This document shows positions 10,239 through 20,900 of a stretch of 64,000 bases of DNA, piece by piece. Position 1 is the first letter of the stretch, and the number at the start of each line of letters is the position of its first letter. The stretch comes from Takifugu bimaculatus (lineage: Eukaryota > Chordata > Actinopteri > Tetraodontiformes > Tetraodontidae). The stretch is from positions 3,214,956-3,278,955 of the forward strand of contig CP034985.2 in assembly GCA_004026145.2 (NCBI GenBank). The letters run 5' to 3'. The notes under the pieces were generated by a model, which was not told the origin of the DNA, did no database searches, and saw only the letters and a program-made list of their open reading frames with translations. The position numbers and the translations under genes are program-made.

Positions 10239-11076
10239 AGGGGAGGGAGTGGGAGAGAGTGGTATGCCTCCTTGGTGTTGGCATAGAAGAGGTCCAGTGT
10301 TTTATTGTCCCTGGTGTGGCATGTGACATACTGGGTGAATTTGGGCAGAGAAGATGATGGAGAGGCATGATTGAAGTCTCCAGAGATGAGGAGGAGGGCG
10401 TCAGGCTGTTGTGTCTGCAGCCTGCTCACTGCTGAGAGCAGGACATCTCAGGCTGCATCAGCGTTAGCAGAGGGGGGGATGTACACAACCACCGCGAGGG
10501 CATGTGTGAATTCCCTCGGCAGGTAGTGAGGCCTCATGCTAACGGCTAACAGTTCGATGTCCTTACAGCAGTGCTGCTCCTTGATATGATGTGCCCAGAG
10601 TTACACCATCTATCATTCACAAACACTGCCGGTCCTCCTCCCTTCCTCTTACCACTCTCCCTGCTTCCGTCTGCCCATAGAAGAGTAAATCCGTCAAGTT
10701 GTGCGGCCGTGTCCAGAGTTAGCACGGTTAGCCAGGTCTCCATGAACAGCAGCAGGCTGCACTCCCGGTACTCCCGCTGATGCCGGGTCAGCGCCGCCAG
10801 CTCGTCCATCTTGTTGGGGAGAGATCTAACGTTCCCCATGATGATGGAGGGCAGGACGGGCCGATAGCGTCTCCTCCCGGCACGGCGCTCGACCCCGGCG
10901 CGGCATCCCCGTTTCCTCCTCCTCGAGGGGCACATCGGGTCACTCCTTGGGCAGCGCCGCAGAGCTCCGCAGGGCGAACAGCTGATCCCTGCTGTAAACA
11001 AGCGAGTCACGGCTCTGCGATGGGTCTCCGGACGCGGTATCGAAAAGTGAAAAAACAAGTAGAGCCACCAGTGCAA
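10232..11076 (-). pseudogene. Rex1-1 apurinic-like endonuclease
   Basis: The minus strand gives VRSLPNKMDELAALTRHQRE, METWLT, GGGPAVFVNDRWCN, then LLISGDFNHA, VTCHTRDNKTLDLFYAN and LPPLG. This is the exonuclease/endonuclease/phosphatase fold used by Rex1/CR1-type LINEs to nick target DNA. The SDH motif that should follow LPPLG is replaced by telomeric repeats, and a frame change near 10450-10540 separates the two halves. The upstream segment 11077-11241 shows no coding and is probably 5' UTR. Confidence 0.85.
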
Positions 11077-11241
11077 ACTCCATAGGTCTTACATACATGA
11101 TGAAGATAAATGAAACAAACAGAATGCACCAAAAACAAAAGTAGTAGGTGCGGAGAAAGAAGAAAAAAAGTAAAGAAAAGCTCGAAGGTGAGCAGGAGCT
11201 GTTGTTACAGGCTGCCACTCGCGCGGCGCCAGACAACAACA

Positions 11242-11684
11242 AGGTACTCGTAGTGTCCGGCCGGGGTGTTGAACACCGTCTTCCACTCGTCGCCCTCCCA
11301 TATGCGAACCAAGTGGTAGGCATTCCTTAAGTCCAATTTCGTGAAGGCAGTTGCCCCCTGGAGCCGCTCAAAGGCGGAGGCGACGAGAGGAAGCGGGTAC
11401 CGGTTCTTCACGGTGATTTCGTTGAGCCCCCGGTAGTCGATGCAGGGACGCAGAGACTTGTCCTTCTTCTCCACAAAGAAGAACCCCGCACCTGCGGGAG
11501 AGGAGGACGGCTGGATCAGCCCAGCAGACAGAGAGCTGGAGATGTACTCCTCCATGGCCTTTCGCTCCGGTTCAGAGAGGGAGTTGAGTCTTCCCTTGGG
11601 TGGTGCAGTGCCTGGGAAGAGGTCAATCGCGCAGTCGTACGGTCGGTGCGGTGGAAGGGAGGTCGCCCGGGCCTTGCTGAACAC
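11242..11684 (-). pseudogene. Gypsy-1 reverse transcriptase, N-terminal half
   Basis: The minus-strand frame contains RPYDCAIDLFPGTAPPKGRL, then GLIQPSSSPAGAGFFFVEKK, RPCIDYRGLNEITVKNRYPL, FTKLDLRNAYHLVRI (with the first catalytic Asp of motif A) and EWKTVFNTPAGHYEYL. It stops at the Rex1 insertion and continues at 8249. This half has no internal stop. Confidence 0.92.
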
Positions 11685-11739
11685 CTCGGCGAGGTCGTGG
11701 TACTGCTCTGGAACCCCGGCCAGATCTGGGGGCGTGACG

Positions 11740-12387
11740 TCAGGAGTCGAGGTCTCCCTCAGGGCTGGCGCTGGCGCCAGCGCCAGGCAGGACCAATGAC
11801 ACTCCCCACCCCAGGATCTCCCCTGTCTCCCAGTCGAGTTGCGGGTTGTGACGGCGGGGCCACAGGTAGCCCAGGACCAAGGGAAAGTGCGCTCGCTCTG
11901 GGATGTGCAAGTGTATTTCCTCCCGGTGGTTGCCCTGCAGCAGCATTGTCACCGGGCCTGTCCGGTGACGGATGTTCCCCAGGTGATGCCCATCCAACGC
12001 TTGGGCTGGGATGACGGACGCCAGTGGCTCGTGTCCAAGGCCCAGCTGCCGAACCACCTCTCCGTCGATCAAGCAGGTGTCAGCACCAGAATCAACAGAG
12101 GCAGCTAGGTCCTGTGGTCCCCCGGGAAGTAAGAAGCGAGCCTGGAGTGAAATACGGGGTTGTCGAGGGGAAGCAGAAATAGGACTCACCAGTATTCCCC
12201 CAGTTACTGGTGAGTCTGGGCTTTTACTGGACAGGTCGCCATGAAATGTCCTAATCCACCACAGTAGAGGCACAGGTTGAACTGACGCCGCCACCTGCGC
12301 TCCTCCCCTGTGAGCGACGTGCGGCCAAGCTGCATGGGTTGCTGCAGGCTGAGGAGGAACTCCCGTCGAGAGCTCGCCTGCCTCCAT
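11740..12387 (-). pseudogene. Gypsy-1 gag zinc knuckle and aspartic protease
   Basis: The retropepsin region reads ASVDSGADTCLIDGEVVRQL, with the active-site DSGA, and PLVLGYLW(P) matches the ILG flap-end motif. Its role is to cleave the Gag-Pol precursor. Just upstream in another frame (about 12215-12290) the minus strand encodes a retroviral CX2CX4HX4C knuckle (CLYCGGLGHFMATC) that binds RNA. The knuckle and the protease are in different frames, so a frameshift lies between them. Confidence 0.85.
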
Positions 12388-12399
12388 GAAGTGTCGCTG

Positions 12400-13165
12400 C
12401 AGAGCTCTCTCCCGCCGACGAGCCTAAACCCTCAGGTCCACCCGGGTTGCTAAGTCAATTGCCCCATCCAGCGAGCTGGGGACGTCGTAGGCCACCATTG
12501 CGTCCTTAATATGGGCTGCTAATCCACGCAGGAAAGTGTCCACTAATGCAGCAGGGCTCCACTGGCTCCGGCTGGCCAGGGTGCAGAAGTCAATAGAGTA
12601 ATCCGACACAGACCTCTCTCCCTGGCGGAGCGGCAGCAGTCAACGTCCTGCAGAGGACCAGGAGTTCCCCAGCCCGAAACACCTTGTGGAGCTCGGTAGC
12701 AAAGGCGGAAAAAGTGGAGCAGGCCTCCGATTGACGCTCCCACTCGGCCGTTCCGCAGAGCCATGCCCGTCCAGTGAGATGTGTAATGGTGTACGCTACC
12801 TTGGCTACCTCAGTAGCGAACGTGCGGGGCTGCAGGGAAAACAGCAGGGAGAAATCCACCACAAAGGCGTCGCAGGACTCCGGATTACCCACGTAGCACT
12901 CGGGTTCGCCAACCCGAGGTTCGGGGCCCTGCTGCAGAATTACAGGAGCTGACACAGGTACGGAAGAAGCACAAGACGCCGCCGGTTCCAGGCGCGCTGA
13001 CAGTCGGCTGAGCAGACCGGAAAGCTCCGCGAGCGCCTGCTCATTCGCCTCCACGGCGCGTCTCGTCTCCGCGGCGGCAGCTGCCACTGCCTCCTCGTGC
13101 AGCTGAATGATTTCCTCAATCCGTTCCAGTCAGTCCAGCGGGGACGGGTTGTGCGCTGGCTCATT
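12400..13165 (-). pseudogene. Gypsy-1 gag (capsid-like) region
   Basis: The minus-strand frame 12590-13087 contains an Ala/Glu-rich helical N-terminus (AAAAAETRRAVEANEQALAE) and then EPECYVGNPESCDAFVVDFS, LQPRTFATEVAKVAYTITHL and GRAWLCGTAEWE. This is the pattern of fish Gypsy Gag capsid homologous to vertebrate RTL/PEG10-type proteins. The 5' end near 13120-13165 has an in-frame stop (a TGA shortly after the start region) and the downstream part is frameshifted. In this element it would form the intracellular particle. Confidence 0.82.
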
Positions 13166-13181
13166 ACTGGCCAGATTGTAC

Positions 13182-13554
13182 TATCACGAACCAGATGAGA
13201 ACCCAAATGCGACACAGGAGTTTGTCTGACCACCGCTGTATTGTCAGACACAGACAACAGACAGGATTCAGCGAGCAGAATAGAATAGTCGGGGACAGGC
13301 AAGGTCGAGATTGGGCAGAAGGCAGACAGGGTTTACCGGGGAGCAGGCAAAACAGAATGTCAGGAACAGGCAAGGTCGGAACCGGGCAGGCAAGCAAACA
13401 GGAATACGCTGGAAAGTCATCGGAACACGAATAACGATCTGGCAGGGAGCAGGTTTGCCTCCGGTGATTAAGAAAGGGGCTCATTAGTGTCCAGATGCAC
13501 AACAGGTGTGTGGGGCGAAGTGACTCACGGGCATGATTGCCCGCAGCTGTGACA
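13182..13554 (-). repeat. Gypsy-1 5' LTR
   Basis: This 373-bp copy runs from TATCACGAACC to GCTGTGACA on the plus strand. In element orientation it begins TGTCACAGC and ends GTGATA. It is followed outward by the target duplication ACTGT at 13555-13559. Differences from the 3' LTR are moderate, consistent with an old insertion. Confidence 0.92.
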
Positions 13555-14040
13555 ACTGTACGAAGAGGGAACACCATGGACATGAGCAAACTAGTATCTA
13601 TCTGATAAATACAATCTAAACCAGTCTAGTGCTGTTCCTTTAATCCCAATCATATGTTCCAGCTGCTGGAACAGGATGCTGTGATCTACTGTATCAAAAG
13701 CAGCACTGAGGCAGGCATCAGGCAGCAGAACCAGCATAGAGACCAGTCCATGATATGAAGCTATAAGAAGATCATTAGTAACTTTAATAAGTGCTGTTTC
13801 TGTGCTGTGATGAGCTCTAAAGCCTGACTGAAACATCTCAAACAGGCTGTTTCTCTGCAGGTGCTTCAGTAACTGAGTCATCACCACCTTCTCAAGAATT
13901 TTAGAGATGAAAGGAAGGTGGGATATTGGCCTATAGTTTGCGAACACATCAGGATCCTGTGATGGTTTTTTAAGCAATGGCTTAATCACTGCCACCTTGT
14001 TGGACCGGGGTACACAACCTGTCACTAAAGATTTATGCCC
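13555..14040 (-). pseudogene. L2-type LINE reverse transcriptase, 5' part
   Basis: The minus strand translates to VAVIKPLLKKPSQDP, FANYRPISHLPFISKILEKV, FQSGFRAHHSTETALIKVTN, LSAAFDTVDHSILFQQLEHM and GTALDWFRLYLSDRY. These are the finger and palm blocks of L2 (Maui-like) reverse transcriptase, including the AFDTVDH motif. The chain continues on the far side of Gypsy-1 at 4078-4230. The 5' half of this L2 is absent. Confidence 0.88.
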
Positions 14041-14229
14041 CTAGAGTCCAAAACAGTTGTCAAAATATATTGCAAGCTCACCTAAATCATTGACATTGAA
14101 CCTTTCTACATGACCATAAAATTCTGATCATTATCTGATTTCTGAAGTTATGTTATGCGCAATATGTCCACTAAATGGCATTTGATTATTAGATGGAATC
14201 ACACAAGATGGTTTACCACTGACTTTGGT
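14041..14229. other. Unassigned spacer between L2 and Rex6
   Basis: There is no coding signal. A short stretch near 14230-14255 resembles a degenerate tRNA-type B box (AGTTTGAATCC), but nothing else of a SINE is visible. Confidence 0.4.
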
Positions 14230-15954
14230 GCGGAAGGTTATCAGTTTGAATCCAGGTGAGCGGAACGTTAACTGATAGAGTCATACCGGCTCGGACATCG
14301 CCTGGGTCAACAAGGTCCGCGTCAGGGGTCAGGGAACCAGGGCCACCTGATGTCAAATTGGCTACTGGAACAAGGCATTCATGGAACAGGGCAGAGAACG
14401 TGGTACTGATGGAGTATTACTACGGGAGTAACCCCAGCGAGAGAGGTACATGCAGAGGATGTGGGAGATGTGTACTTCGAAATCCCACATCTTCACTGAC
14501 TAAGACGCAGCTCTTAGCAGCAATAAGAAGCTACAAATATGCTACGGCAAGGGGGAGCCAGGACGCCAGGTCAGTATCGGGGTGATTTCATCATCACCCC
14601 CCAATATTGAGATTGGGTACAAAGCCCCAATGACAGACGGAATCGGAGAGACAGAGAGAGAATCAAGAAGTCCTGGGGGAACTCAACTACCTCCCTGCCA
14701 ACGCTAACACACAAAGTACCAGACGAATCTCTACTGGAGGACTTGAACACGGCACTGTCAACCATCCCTACCACTACCATCACTGAGATGCAGCGGCAAC
14801 AGTAATCCTACAGATGCTTGGCTATAAGAGGAAGAGCATGAATAGCCATAAGGAGCAAATGGCCCCATGGAGGAGAAGGCTAGAGAACATGGAGGCAACA
14901 CGGAGAGAAGTCAGCCTCCTAACAGAGTAGAGGCGTGAATCCAAGGACACAGTGGCCCAAGAAGTACAACACACTGTCCATACCTGAGGCACTGGAGACT
15001 GCTAAGCAAAGGCTCACAACCCTGGCTACCCGACTAAAGAGGTACACAAGAGAAGTAGAGGAAAGGAGAATAAACAGGTGTTCTCCACCAACCCGGCAAA
15101 CGTCTACTCTCAATGGCAGGACAACAAGATGACAACAGACCCACCCAGGGCTGAGACGAAACAATACTGGAAGAGTATCTGGGAGAAAGAGCCAACACAC
15201 AACACTACTGCCCAAATAGCTGCAAGACCTACAGACTGAGCACAGCCAACTCCCTGAACAAGACCCAGTAGTCATCACCTTAGCAGACATCCAAACAAGA
15301 GTGTCCAAAATGAAGAGCTGGACAGCACCAGGGCCCAATAAGATCCATGCCTACTGGCTTAAGAAGCTGACTGCATTCCATGAACGCCTAGCAGCACAGA
15401 TGAACCAGCTGCTAACATCAGGGGACAACCCAGAGTGGCTAACCCAAGGCCAGACAGTCCTCATAATGAAGGACCCCCAGAAGGGCACAATGCCGTCCAA
15501 CTACTGGCCCATAACCTGCCTCAGCACCACATGGAAGCTCCTATCAGGCATCATAGCGGCTAAGATCAGCAGGCACATGGATCAATACATGAGCAGAGCA
15601 CAGAAAGGCATAGGCAACAACGCAAGAGGTGCCAAGCACCAGCTACTGGTCGACAGGGCAATTGCCCAGGACTGTAGGACATGGCACACCAACCTGTGCA
15701 CTGCCTGAATTGATTACAAAAAAGCCTATGACTCAATGCCACACATATGGATACTGGAGTGCCTAAAGCTGTTATAACATCAACAGGACACTAAGAGAGT
15801 TCATCCAGAACTCCATGAAGCTGTGGAACACGACTCTGGAGGCCAACTCAAAGCCAATTGCGCGGGTGAGCATCAGATGTGGCATATATCAAGGAGATGC
15901 TCTGTCCCCCCTGCTGTTCTGCATAGGCCTAAACCCCCTCAGCCAGATCATCAC
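14230..15954 (+). pseudogene. Rex6-type LINE, 5' and RT part
   Basis: Plus-strand frames with several stops encode HKEQMAPWRRRLENMEATRR, YWKSIWEKEPTHNT, SWTAPGPNKIHAYWLKKL, WLTQGQTVLIMKDPQKGTMP, YWPITCLSTTWKLLSGIIA, GARGAKH-like text (NNARGAKHQLLVDRAIAQD), IDYKKAYDSMPHTWILECL and LSPLLFCIGLNPLSQII. This is the R4/Dong-related Rex6 family, which uses a restriction-enzyme-like endonuclease. The second half is at 17120-17860, where the published Rex6 reverse-primer site is present. An L2 insertion separates the two parts. Confidence 0.85.
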
Positions 15955-17119
15955 TTTCACATTAGGAAGCTAGTGACGCGGCATGATGCTGAAAAGTTAA
16001 TTCATGCTTTTGTTACTTCCAGGCTGGACTATTGTAATTCTTTATTATCAGGGTGTCCAAACAACTCTTTAAGAAGCCTCCAGTTGATCCAAAATGCTGC
16101 AGCCAGAGTTCTGACAGGTATTGACAAAAGATATCACATAACTCCTGTAATGGCGTCGCTTCATTGGCTGCCTGTTAAATTTAGAATAATTTTTAAAACC
16201 CTTCTTTTGACCTACAAGGTCCTCAGAGGCCTAGCTCCATCCTACCTGGAGGAGCTAGTGATACCTTATCAGCCCAATAGACCGCTCCGCTCTCAGAATG
16301 CTGGTCTTCTTGTGGTTCCCAGAGTTTCTAGGAGTAGAATAGGGGACCGAGCATTTAGCTACCAGGCCCCCCTGTTACTTTTAAGATCAGACTTAAAACC
16401 TGGCTCTTTGAAAAAGCTTATTGTTACTAATTCTGTAGTTCCAGTTACTATCATAGACAGACAAATTATCATACTTAGGGGGTCGTCTAATCATTAGGTT
16501 AACATCTTAGCTGTGCTGCTATAGGCCAAGGCTGCCGGGGTCCGGAAACATGATCACCTGACAGGCCTCGGTCACCCCACTGGGTCATGGTTTCCTCTCC
16601 TCTTCTCTCCTTTCATCTCCTTTCCTCCCCCCCTCTATTCATTTACAGGTATCGCCGCCTTCGGAGCTGCATGATGACCTCCAGCCCCACTGACCTGCTG
16701 AATAGTGTATTTTTGTGTGTGTTTCTGTGCTCTGTGCCTCTCCTCTCCTCCCCCCTCCCTCTCCTCTCCTCTCCCCCTCCCCCTCCCTCTCCTCTCCTCT
16801 CCTCTCCTCTCCTCTCCTCTCCTCTCCTCTCCTCTCCACTCCCACTCCTCTCCTCTCCTCTCCTCTTCCTCTTCCTCTTCCTCTTCCTCTTCCTCTCCTT
16901 TTCCCTCTCCTCTCCTCTCTCTTTACCCAGTTGGCATCAGCAGGAGGGTACCCCTACATGAGCCTGGTCCTGCTCAAGGTTTCTTCCTGTTAAAGGGGAG
17001 TATTTCCTTGCCACTGTTGCTTGTCTGGGGTTAGGCCCTGGGATTCTGGAAAGCGCCTTGAAACAATTTTGATTGTATAAGACGCTATATAAATAAAGAT
17101 TGATTTGATTTAAAGATTG
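15955..17119 (+). mobile_element. L2-type LINE 3' half inserted in Rex6
   Basis: The coding part (15962-16497) reads LVTRHDAEKLIHAFVTSRLD, LQLIQNAAARVLTGIDKRYH and HWLPVKFRIIFKTLLLTYKV, the L2 RT thumb/C-terminal region. The 3' UTR follows (GAGCCTGGTCCTGCTCAAGG, TTTCTTCCTGTTAAAGGGGA) with a pentanucleotide tract (16735-16925), and ends in TATATAAATAAAGATTGATT. The flanks carry a short direct repeat ATCAC (15950-15954 and 17120-17124), and the Rex6 coding frame (SQII...TKSGYWY) rejoins across it. It is truncated at the 5' end, as is usual for LINE insertions. Confidence 0.9.
16735..16925. repeat. (TCCTC)n / CT-rich pentanucleotide tract
   Basis: Long runs of TCCTC and TCTTCC units lie inside the L2 3' UTR. 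The same position carries the same motif in the L2 copies near 29130-29220 and, reversed, 34010-34165, with different lengths. Confidence 0.9.
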
Positions 17120-17860
17120 ATCACCAAGAGTGGCTATTGGTACCAGTTCCGAAGTGGAACAACCATCAGCCACCTCCTCTACATGGATGACATCAAGCTG
17201 TATGCCAAGAACGAGCGTGACATCGACTCTCTGAGTCACCTCACTAGGATCCACAGCAAGGACATCGGGATGTCATTAGGGCTAGACAAATGTGGGCGGA
17301 TGATATCTAGAAGAGAAAATCACAACTGATGGGGTTGAACTACCTGAAGGAAACATTGCAGATGTGCAGCACAGTTACAAATACCTGGGGATCCCGCAGG
17401 CAAATGGTAACCATGAGGAGGCAGCTAGGAGGTCAGCCACAGCCAAATACCAACAGAGGTTAAAACAGGTCCTGAAAAGTCAGCTGAATGGTAAGCATAA
17501 GATCCACGCCATAAATACCTACGCCCTGCCAGTAATCAGATACCCTGCTGGCATAATACCCTGGCCACTGGAAGAGATACAAGCCACTGACATCAAGACA
17601 AGGAAGCTCCTCACCTATGCACGGAGGGTTTCACCCTAAGTCCAGTGTCTTGAGGCTGTACACAAAGCGGAAGGAAGGGGGCACCCAAGCTGAGTAGATG
17701 GCTCCAACAGATACCAGGAACCACATCAGAGATCTCTGTCCAGAAAAGCGCAGTCCTAGGAACAGCTAAGATCCTGCACAGAACCCTCAGACTCCCAGGC
17801 CTCTGGTAGAGGACCCGAGTCTGAAGGAAGGAGGCACCGCCCAGGAGGGCAAGGAAGATA
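17120..17860 (+). pseudogene. Rex6-type LINE, 3' part
   Basis: The frame 17117-17329 reads SGYWYQFRSGTTISHLLYMD followed by DIKLYAKNERDIDSL, with the RT catalytic box YMDD. The frame 17364-17639 reads YKYLGIPQANGNHEEAARRS and NTYALPVIRYPAGIIPWPLE. At 17790-17815 the plus strand carries CCCAGGCCTCTGGTAGAGGA followed by CC, the complement of the universal Rex6 reverse primer as I remember it. The segment ends at the dinucleotide repeat starting about 17862. A frameshift near 17325 and an in-frame stop at 17637 make it inactive. Confidence 0.88.
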
Positions 17861-17861
17861 T

Positions 17862-17990
<129 letters not shown>

Positions 17991-20900
17991 GCACAGTATA
18001 TAAAATCAAACATCTGAGAGACTGTTGTTATGTTGTTAAATATAGTGCAGACACAAGTGAACTGCTGCCCTGACATAAATGGAGAGAAGGTAACAGCTAG
18101 ACGGAGAACAGATCTTTGCCCATTCCTCCCCTAAAGCTGTGTTTGTGGTTGTGCTGGGCCTCCCCACATCCTGACCTCCGCAGTTAGGGATCTCCAGACC
18201 CTCTGGGCAGTAAAGAAAGCACTCAGCCAGTGTGAAATATCTGCAAAGTATTAGCATGGACCAACCACAATGGCAGAGGATTGCACACAGTGCATAGAAG
18301 TTCTGCACAGCGGTGCGAGATGACATATCCGGTGCAGGCTGAAAGAACACAGCATCCCTTTGTGAAACATCATTGTGCAACTAGGGGGAGGTGGCGGTCT
18401 CAGGGGAAGAGAGGCAATGTCTTTGTTTTTATCTATTACTGTCTAAATCCTTGCTCTTAACATGGAGGCTGTGGGCCACTTTGCAGTCTGACATAATACA
18501 ACTTGATTGTTAATAAGGGAGATTTACTAAAATGTTCCCTTTCAGTCTGTCTTTGAAAGTATTTGGATGAATTAAAAAAATAACTAGAGCCAGTTTGTGA
18601 TTCTGTTTTTATATCCTGGTTTCATTTGTCAGATTCTTCCAAGGAGGAAGCAGGAAATCATAGTTTTTGTTATTGTGAAAGAAAAAGGAACATGAAATAC
18701 AAACATGATACACAGAAATATAATTTTACCACATATCATGTGGTAATATCCTGTCATGGCAATTAGAGCGAGTCCCACAGACATGTAAAGACATGTTGGA
18801 CATGGGTCCAACTTGTCATGACTCCCCCATGAAATCACAAGCTCTTGGCTAATAATTATATTTAGTCCTATTGTTGTAAAAGCTAAATAATGTAAAACTT
18901 TTTTGAGGCTGTAATTGTTTTATGTTAAAAGGACATTTACAATGTTTACATCATCCCATTACATCTATTATGTTTCCCCTCTAATGTGACCGGAGCTGTA
19001 CTGAATATTTTTCCTTCTCTTCAATCATTATGATTTAAGTTTTTCATGTTTTCATGTTTTCATCTAGTCAGAGCACAGTCATAAATCATGTAGTTTGCTC
19101 CCTTGAGGCTGTCAACATCCTAATTCAGAAGGAAATTCTTCTCAAGAGTTCCAGGATTACCTTTTAACCTTTAAATCAACCAGGCCTCCAATCTTATGTT
19201 CCCCAGTAAGAGGATCTTCTTCTAACTCTTCAAAATATCACTAGAGAACAGATGGAGGAGAAAATTCAGTTTGAGGTGAATGACTAGGGAAAAGCAGAGC
19301 ATGTGGTTCCTGATCAAAAAAGCTTCACACAATGATAGAATTTATTTAGGCTGAATTCTTGTTATTTCATCGACCACCAATTGGCCTGTGAGTGAGTGAG
19401 TGAGTTTTGGGGTAAGTGATTATTTGCTATATTAGCAGTTTTAAGTCATGGTCAGTCAGGATAGAATAATCCCCTCTATTGATTTTAGCACATCTGCAGC
19501 GAGGAGGTAGATCTCATAAAGGACAGCAACTGTAAGTATCAGCCAAAAAGGTCACTTCCCACTTCCCACTACTACAGAACCAGAGATGTGAAACTTGTCT
19601 GTTTTCTGACAGCCCCATGGTCACAGTGTAACAGTAGAACACAGGATCCTTTTCAATGACTGGGAAGTTTGGTGCAGCCACAGTTTGCAAAAATGCAGAT
19701 GCATTTTTTTCTCTTCATTGTGTTTCAAAAACACAACTATTGTCCATGTTCTGCCAGATATGCAGAGCACAACTTACAAACAGTAGCAAAGGTGTAAAGA
19801 ACCAGTGCTCTCTTAGCTTTAAGACTATTCTTTTTTCTTGGAGACTTCAAGATCCAAAATATACTAAATGGATAATATTTTGTGGTTTTGAAGCATTCAT
19901 TGCTATCACCAGACACTTCATATTAATATTGTGAGGAAGAGAAACCTGCTGCCCTCTTCTACATTCATCATTTAGACAAGCCCGTGTGATACAAAGAGAG
20001 GACATAAACCCAGGGAACGAGTAGATAGTAACTGATCATCTGAAGACATTTCCCAGGATCAGCTTTGAGGAGGTGTAGGGTTACTCTCAAACAGCATCCT
20101 ATCAAAAAGGTGGAGTTTCACCTTCGGTTTTCACCACTTCCACTGTGATGTAAAACATAATTTCCCCCCCTTCCCTCTCCAGCTGTGAAAATATTTTCCC
20201 TGTCAAACATCTGTTGAAGGAATGTGGGGACAGAGCTGGCCCACTTCCTGTCAGTGAAGCTGCCTAATGGTATGCAGCCCCCAGCCACCCTTGACTCTGC
20301 TTACTTTTTTCCACAGTGTTTTCACACGCAATCCACATTCAACGCTGTAGCTCTGCATTCAAATACACCTGGACATCACTCTGTTTAAAGGGAGACCGGA
20401 GCCCATCATGTATGAATTAAGTGCTTAAATTCTTATCACAATTAAAAAAGATTTAACCTTTCATGAAATTCAGCCATTCATGAGAAATCAACTAAAATGA
20501 AAGCTGTTGTGTTTATATTGCACTTGGAAACACAGAAATGTGCTGTAATTTGTATGTAAAGAAAATGGAATCGCAGCTAATTTCCTTCTTTTGTCCTGTC
20601 GTTTCTATCCTAAAGTCAAAATCCACCACGACTGCTCCACTTGCTCATCCTCATCAGAAATATTGATTTAAAAACCATTACATGCAGTGACTTAGTTTAG
20701 AATTTGGGTGAATGTTCTTACGTAGATGTCATAGAAGCATAATACAATGATGAAGGTATGGCTAAGGGGAGCTTTGAGTCTCTGAAGTATACACGCAGAA
20801 CCAGTTCCATGATCCGTGTCTGTACCTCTGATTGACCACCGAGGTCAGGCTGTCCAGGAAACAGATGGCCAAGGGTCCGAGGTATGACCACATGCGGTGG

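Larger units (their letters stand above)
8251..11241 (-). mobile_element. Rex1-type LINE inserted in Gypsy-1
   Basis: Both sides of the insertion rejoin as continuous Gypsy RT coding: YEYL ends at 11242 and MPFGLTNAP resumes at 8249. The element runs on the minus strand from a 5' region near 11241 through an endonuclease and a reverse transcriptase to a 3' end at 8251 (CAATAAAGGACCTGAATCTG in sense). At about 3.0 kb it is close to full length. The sequence TTCTCCAGTGCGTTCAACACC differs by one base from the universal Rex1 forward primer as I remember it. A second Rex1 copy lies at 24579-27520. The frames contain stops, and a telomeric repeat breaks the endonuclease. Confidence 0.9.
4231..13554 (-). 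mobile_element. Gypsy-1, chromodomain LTR retrotransposon (nested host)
   Basis: This is a complete insertion in outline. It is flanked by the 5-bp direct repeat ACTGT (4226-4230 and 13555-13559) and bounded by LTRs at 4231-4609 and 13182-13554. Between them, on the minus strand, come gag with a CCHC knuckle, a DSGA protease, reverse transcriptase, RNase H, integrase with HHCC zinc region and a C-terminal chromodomain, then a polypurine tract. That order (integrase after RT) is the Metaviridae/Gypsy order, and the chromodomain places it with chromoviruses. Coding frames are broken by stops, frameshifts, a pogo insertion, a Rex1 insertion, a 120-bp tandem duplication and an internal RT-segment duplication. 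It cannot encode a working set of proteins. Confidence 0.93.

Noticed and set aside
13150..13181. Gypsy-1 primer binding site
   Set aside because: The sequence inside the 5' LTR does not clearly match a tRNA 3' end that I can name, so no tRNA primer is assigned.
14225..14260. Possible tRNA-type promoter of a SINE
   Set aside because: Only a weak B-box-like word is present; no A box, body or tail.
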